Source: Marinobacter pelagius
GTDB lineage: Bacteria; Pseudomonadota; Gammaproteobacteria; Pseudomonadales; Oleiphilaceae
Length of the DNA: 64,000 nucleotides
Reading direction: 5' to 3'
Assembly: GCF_003315345.1 (NCBI RefSeq)
Contig: NZ_QNRO01000001.1
Coordinates: 1 to 64,000 of the forward strand
Shown here piece by piece: positions 59,984-64,000 of the stretch (position 1 is the stretch's first letter; every line of letters begins with the position of its first letter). Under the pieces are notes generated by a model that did not search any database, was not told the origin of the DNA, and saw only the letters and a program-made list of their open reading frames with translations. The position numbers and the translations under genes are program-made.

Positions 59984-60859
59984 ATGTTTGCAGAATTCCT
60001 CCAGTATCTCTTTACCGGGATCACTATCGGTGCCACTTATGCCCTGATAGCCCTCGGATTTACCCTCATTTATAACGCCAGCCACGTCATCAACTTTGCC
60101 CAGGGCGAGTTCCTGATGATTGGCGGCATGGCGACAGTGTCTCTGACGGCGATGGGCGTGCCCATGGTGCTCGCGATTATCCTGGCCGTGTTGCTTGCCG
60201 GTGTTCTCGGTATCCTGCTTCAGCGCTTTGCCATTGCGCCTGCGAAACAGGCGGATGTGGTCACGCTGATCATCATTACCATCGGTGCCTCCATTTTCAT
60301 TCGTGGTCTTGCCCAGCTGGTCTGGGGCAAGGAATACCACGTCATGCAGAATTTCAGCAGCGACGAACCGATTCGCATCTTTGGCGCTGTGCTCAATAGC
60401 CAGAGTCTCTGGGTCCTGGGTATCGGTGCGATCCTTGTGGTCGGGCTGGTTCTGTTCTTTACCCGTACGCTGATAGGTAAGGCCATCCTCGCCACTTCGA
60501 TGAACAAGGAAGCCGCGCGTCTGGTGGGTATCCGTACCCAGCTGGTGCTGATGCTGGCATTCCTCGTGTCCGCAGTGCTCGGCTCCGTCGCCGGGATAGT
60601 GGTGGCACCCATAACCTTCACCTCCTATGACATTGGCATCATGCTTGGCCTCAAAGGCTTTGTCGCTGCCGCCATCGGTGGGCTGGGCAGCGGCATCGGC
60701 GCCGTGGTCGGTGGCCTGTTGCTGGGTGTGGTCGAGGCCATGGCTGCCGGCTACATCTCGTCTGATTACAAGGACGCAGTTGCGTTCTCCATGATTCTCG
60801 TCGTGCTGTTCTTCATGCCGCGCGGGTTGTTTGGCGCCAAGGTCGTGGAGAGGGTGTAA
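59984..60859 (+). CDS. Liv-type ABC transporter permease, LivH family
   Basis: One of two inner-membrane permease subunits of the importer. The 291 residues have about eight membrane helices. The start FLQYLFTGITIGATYALIALGFTLIYNASHVINFAQGEF shows the typical LivH N terminus. The GLGSGIGAVVGGLLLGVVEAM stretch contains the EAA-like loop contacting the ATPases. It is followed by the LivM-type gene after 2 bp. Confidence 0.93.
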   Translation: MFAEFLQYLFTGITIGATYALIALGFTLIYNASHVINFAQGEFLMIGGMATVSLTAMGVPMVLAIILAVLLAGVLGILLQRFAIAPAKQADVVTLIIITIGASIFIRGLAQLVWGKEYHVMQNFSSDEPIRIFGAVLNSQSLWVLGIGAILVVGLVLFFTRTLIGKAILATSMNKEAARLVGIRTQLVLMLAFLVSAVLGSVAGIVVAPITFTSYDIGIMLGLKGFVAAAIGGLGSGIGAVVGGLLLGVVEAMAAGYISSDYKDAVAFSMILVVLFFMPRGLFGAKVVERV

Positions 60860-60861
60860 CC

Positions 60862-61869
60862 ATGTTGAACAGATTCATGCAAATGCGGCTGCGGGACCTG
60901 GTGATCCTTGCGGTTATCCTGTTTGCCCTGCCGTTGTTCCTGAACAATCCGTTCCATTATGACCTGGCCACCCAGATGGCGATCATCGCCGCTACCGTGG
61001 TCGGTTTGAACCTGCTGGTCGGTTTTGCCGGTCAGATCAGCCTTGGGCATGCGGGCTTCTTCGGCCTTGGCGCCTATTTCACCGGCATCATGACCAGTAA
61101 TTACGGCTGGTCATCGGTGCCCGCGCTGGTGGTCGGCGCAATCCTGGTGGGTATCGTGGCCTGGATTGTGGGCCGGCCGATCCTGCGCCTGAAAGGGCAC
61201 TACCTGTCCATGGCGACCCTGGCGGTCGGTTTCATCATCGCAATCATCCTCAACAACGAAAGGGCGCTCACTGGTGGCCCGGATGGTATGCCGGTGCCGG
61301 CGTTCACCGTATTTGGCTGGGAGCTGAGCCCGTTTGGCAGCTACAACCTGCTCGGAATGGAGCTCAATGGTAGTGAAGCCTGGTACCTGTTTGCTGCGGT
61401 GGTATTGCTGGTTGCGGTCTGGCTTGCCCAGAACCTGATTGACTCGCCCATCGGCCGGGCGCTGCGCTCGGTGCACGGGTCGGAAGTGGCCGCCCGGGTG
61501 GTGGGTGTCGATACCGCCCGTTACAAGAGCCTGGTATTCGTGGTTTCAGCGATCTATGCCAGTGCCATGGGCAGCCTGTACGCCCATTTCCAGGGCTTCA
61601 TCACCCCCGCGGTAGCAGGGTTCGATTTCTCCATCCTGTTTATCACCATGGTGGTGCTCGGCGGCATGGGCTCCACCATGGGCGTGATTCTTGGTGCGGT
61701 AGTGCTCAAGCTCCTGCCCCAGGTGCTGGCGGATTTCCAGGAGCTGGAAACCGTCATGTTCGGTGCGATCCTGATGCTCACCATGATCTTCATGCCCAAG
61801 GGCCTTTTGCCCACTATCCAGACAGCGGTTGGTAAGCGGATGAAGAAAAAGGCGGGAGGTCAGGCATGA
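60862..61869 (+). CDS. Liv-type ABC transporter permease, LivM family
   Basis: The second inner-membrane permease subunit. The 335 residues have about nine or ten membrane helices. LLVGFAGQISLGHAGFFGLGAYFTGI and GGMGSTMGVILGAVVLKLLPQVL are typical of LivM; the latter is the ATPase-contacting loop. The C terminus is basic (GKRMKKKAGGQA). Its stop overlaps the livG-type start (ATGA). Confidence 0.93.
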   Translation: MLNRFMQMRLRDLVILAVILFALPLFLNNPFHYDLATQMAIIAATVVGLNLLVGFAGQISLGHAGFFGLGAYFTGIMTSNYGWSSVPALVVGAILVGIVAWIVGRPILRLKGHYLSMATLAVGFIIAIILNNERALTGGPDGMPVPAFTVFGWELSPFGSYNLLGMELNGSEAWYLFAAVVLLVAVWLAQNLIDSPIGRALRSVHGSEVAARVVGVDTARYKSLVFVVSAIYASAMGSLYAHFQGFITPAVAGFDFSILFITMVVLGGMGSTMGVILGAVVLKLLPQVLADFQELETVMFGAILMLTMIFMPKGLLPTIQTAVGKRMKKKAGGQA

Positions 61870-62624
61870 GCGCACTGATAGAAGTAAAAGGCCTGGACAA
61901 GGCGTTCGGTGGCGTACATGCGGTGGAAGGTGTGTCCTTCTCGGTGGAAGCCGGTCAGGTATATTCGGTGATCGGTCCCAACGGTGCCGGTAAAACCACC
62001 CTGTTCAACCTGATTTCCGGTCTCTATACCCCGACCAAAGGCGAAATCCGTCTCAAGGGCGAGAGTACCGCGAAACTCGAGCCGAACGAGCTGGCGGAGC
62101 GCGGTATGTGTCGTACCTTCCAGCAGATGCAGATCTGCATGAACATGTCGGCGATCGAGAACGTGATGCTGGGGCGGCACCTGAAGCTCCGCAGTAACCT
62201 GTTCACCACGCTCTTCCGGTTGCCCGCCCTGCTTCGGGATGAGAAATCCTGCCGTGAACGGGCCGCGGAACTGATGGAGTTCGTCGGCTGTGGCGAGTAC
62301 CTCGATACCGATGCCTCGGCGATGTCCTATGGCGCCCTCAAGCGGCTGGAGATTGCCCGTGCCCTGGCGGCAGATCCCAAGGTCATCCTGCTGGATGAGC
62401 CGGCCGCCGGCCTCAACGCCGTTGAAACTGCGGCGCTGGAAAAACTGATCCGGAAGATTGCCGACCAGGGCACGACCGTCATGCTGGTCGAGCATGACAT
62501 GAAGCTGGTCATGGGGATTTCCGACCGACTGCTGGTACTCAACTACGGCCGTGTGTTGGCGGAAGGTACACCTGAAGAAATCCGCAACAATCCGGACGTC
62601 ATCGCTGCCTACCTGGGCGGCTGA
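61866..62624 (+). CDS. Liv-type ABC transporter ATP-binding protein, LivG family
   Basis: One of the two cytoplasmic ATPases that power import. The 252 residues have Walker A GPNGAGKTTLF at about 38-48, Q-loop RTFQQMQICMNMS, the LivG-style signature MSYGALKRLEIARAL in place of LSGGQ, Walker B KVILLDEPAAGL, and LVEHDMKLVMGI as the switch region. It carries the LivG C-terminal extension IRNNPDVIAAYLGG. Confidence 0.95.
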   Translation: MSALIEVKGLDKAFGGVHAVEGVSFSVEAGQVYSVIGPNGAGKTTLFNLISGLYTPTKGEIRLKGESTAKLEPNELAERGMCRTFQQMQICMNMSAIENVMLGRHLKLRSNLFTTLFRLPALLRDEKSCRERAAELMEFVGCGEYLDTDASAMSYGALKRLEIARALAADPKVILLDEPAAGLNAVETAALEKLIRKIADQGTTVMLVEHDMKLVMGISDRLLVLNYGRVLAEGTPEEIRNNPDVIAAYLGG

Positions 62625-62641
62625 GCAAGGAGACATTTCAA

Positions 62642-64000
62642 ATGAGCGAGCAACAGACCGAAATGACGCCTGCCCAGTCCCGCAGCGAGCAGGCAGTACG
62701 CATTATTGTTCACGAGCATCAGGCGCTCTGGCGCATCCTGGACCTGCTGGACCAGCTGCTCAGTGACATGAACATCAATGAACAACGGCCGGATGAGCGC
62801 CTGTTCACCAAGATTTTCGATTACATCGAGCACTTTTCCGAACGGGTGCATTCCACGCCGACGGACATCGAGCTGTACAAGCGCCTGGGCGCCAAGCACC
62901 CGGAGTCGCTGCCGCTGCTGGAGAAGCTTTCCAAGGGGTATCTGGTCGGTCACGAAAAGCTGATGGAGCTTCGCCAGCTGCTGACCGCCTGCATGGAAAA
63001 CTGGCCGCAAGGCCGGGAAGAGTTCAGTCACGCCCTGGCCCGGTTCACCGAAGCCCTGCGCAAGCACATCCGCAAGGAAGAAGGGGTGGTGATTCCCCGT
63101 GCCCGCAAGGTGCTGTCCGATGAGGACTGGGAGCAGATTATCGAAGCGAGGGATATCGAGAACGATCCCCTGTTCGGCGAACGGGTCCGGGAAGAATTCC
63201 GGGAACTGCGCCACGAGATCATCAGCTATACCCCGGAGCGCTTCGGCGGTCTTGGCCTGAAGCATGCCGAGCAGGTCAGCGCGCCCCACGCCAGGGAGGA
63301 AATGCTGGCGATCAAGGGCCTGGCCACCTCTTACGGCCAGATCGAGGTGTTGCATGACATCGATATCCGCATCAACAGTGGCGAGATCGTGTCACTGGTC
63401 GGCGCCAACGGGGCCGGTAAGTCCACACTGCTGATGAGCATCTCAGGCCTGCAGCCGATGGATCGTGGCAGCATGGTGTACCAGGGCAAGGATCTGGCAA
63501 AGGTTCAGGCCGACCAGCGGGTGGCCGAGGGCATAGTCCAGGTTCCGGAAGGGCGTCAGGTGTTCAAGGACCTCTCGGTGCACGACAATCTGCTGCTGGG
63601 GGCCTATACCCGTGGCCGCGGCCAGGAAGTGGAAGATGACCTGGAGCGCATGTACACCAAGTTCCCGATCCTGCGCCAGAAGCGCCACAACCTCGCCGGG
63701 GAGCTCTCCGGTGGTCAGCAGCAGATGCTGGCCATGGGACGAGCCCTGATGGCGAGGCCGAAGCTCTTGCTGCTGGACGAGCCGAGCATGGGCCTGGCGC
63801 CGCTGATCATCGAGGAGATCTTCGATATCATCAAGGAGCTGAAGGAAGAGGGCATTACCATCTTCCTGGTGGAGCAGAACGCATCCCAGGCACTGGCGCT
63901 GGCCGACCGTGGTTACGTGCTGGAAACCGGCAAGGTGGTCATCGAAGGTACTGGCCGGGAGCTGCTCAGCAACGAGAAGGTCCGGGAGGCCTACCTGGGC
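62642..64000 (+). CDS. Hemerythrin-like (HHE) domain fused to LivF-type ABC ATPase, 3' end beyond window
   Basis: The start ATG follows AAGGAGAC, and the frame stays open for 453 codons to the window end. Residues about 15-170 form a helical hemerythrin-like (HHE) domain: HEHQALWRIL (24-33), IEHFSERVHS (62-71), LVGHEKLMEL (101-110) and KHIRKEEGVVIPRARK (141-156), then DEDWEQIIEA. Its second helix has STPTD where the family usually has HPKEE, so one carboxylate and one histidine ligand may be lost. Residues 221-453 are LivF: Walker A GANGAGKST (254-262), LSGGQ (355-359), LLDEPSMGL, LVEQNAS. It is the second ATPase of the importer. An ATG at codon 221, with AGGGAGG just upstream, could give LivF alone. 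Confidence 0.88.
   Translation, partial: MSEQQTEMTPAQSRSEQAVRIIVHEHQALWRILDLLDQLLSDMNINEQRPDERLFTKIFDYIEHFSERVHSTPTDIELYKRLGAKHPESLPLLEKLSKGYLVGHEKLMELRQLLTACMENWPQGREEFSHALARFTEALRKHIRKEEGVVIPRARKVLSDEDWEQIIEARDIENDPLFGERVREEFRELRHEIISYTPERFGGLGLKHAEQVSAPHAREEMLAIKGLATSYGQIEVLHDIDIRINSGEIVSLVGANGAGKSTLLMSISGLQPMDRGSMVYQGKDLAKVQADQRVAEGIVQVPEGRQVFKDLSVHDNLLLGAYTRGRGQEVEDDLERMYTKFPILRQKRHNLAGELSGGQQQMLAMGRALMARPKLLLLDEPSMGLAPLIIEEIFDIIKELKEEGITIFLVEQNASQALALADRGYVLETGKVVIEGTGRELLSNEKVREAYLG

Overview
The window is a dense, about 60% G+C, almost wholly coding segment from a free-living gammaproteobacterium of the Pseudomonas/Alteromonadales side. Gene order (petABC-sspA-sspB, rsmI-lpoA-yraN-diaA, mraZ to lpxC without murB, lpxC-dciA-M23-secA-argJ-Nudix/ThiE) and the protein sequences point to Marinobacter or a close relative; this assignment is inference from recall, not a search. 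I see no phage, insertion sequence, CRISPR array or tRNA.

Layout. 1-140: 3' end of a 5S rRNA closing a ribosomal RNA operon, with its terminator. 206-5552: leuA, then holD-like, rimI, prfC and a TatD-type hydrolase. 5581-6642: rplM-rpsI with promoter and terminator. 6834-10676: cytochrome bc1 (petABC) and sspA-sspB. 10674-14575: diaA-yraN-lpoA on the minus strand, divergent from rsmI. 14595-14978: RNase P RNA with its own promoter. 15182-33396: a complete dcw cluster (mraZ, rsmH, ftsL, ftsI, murE, murF, mraY, murD, ftsW, murG, murC, ddl, ftsQ, ftsA, ftsZ, lpxC) headed by four MraZ boxes at 10-bp spacing. 33408-40276: dciA, an M23 peptidase, secA, argJ and a Nudix-ThiE fusion. 40358-44817: moaC, ribA and the convergent xseB-ispA-dxs isoprenoid operon. 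44871-48920: NRDE protein, TSUP permease, lgt-thyA and folA, with a palindromic intergenic element before folA. 48917-50428: a DEAD-box helicase.

50569-64000 is the accessory part. An Lrp/AsnC regulator is divergent from a fused 2-oxoacid (indolepyruvate-type):ferredoxin oxidoreductase, an aromatic-type aminotransferase and an NSS sodium symporter. Together these could import aromatic amino acids, transaminate them and decarboxylate the arylpyruvate to arylacetyl-CoA. Next comes a PaaX-family repressor (family ligand phenylacetyl-CoA), divergent from a Liv-type ABC importer operon (binding protein, LivH, LivM, LivG, LivF).

The most unusual object is the last gene. Its LivF ATPase is fused in frame to an about 215-residue N-terminal hemerythrin-like (HHE) domain, and an internal ATG with an upstream AGGGAGG could also yield LivF alone. 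The gene runs off the window end.
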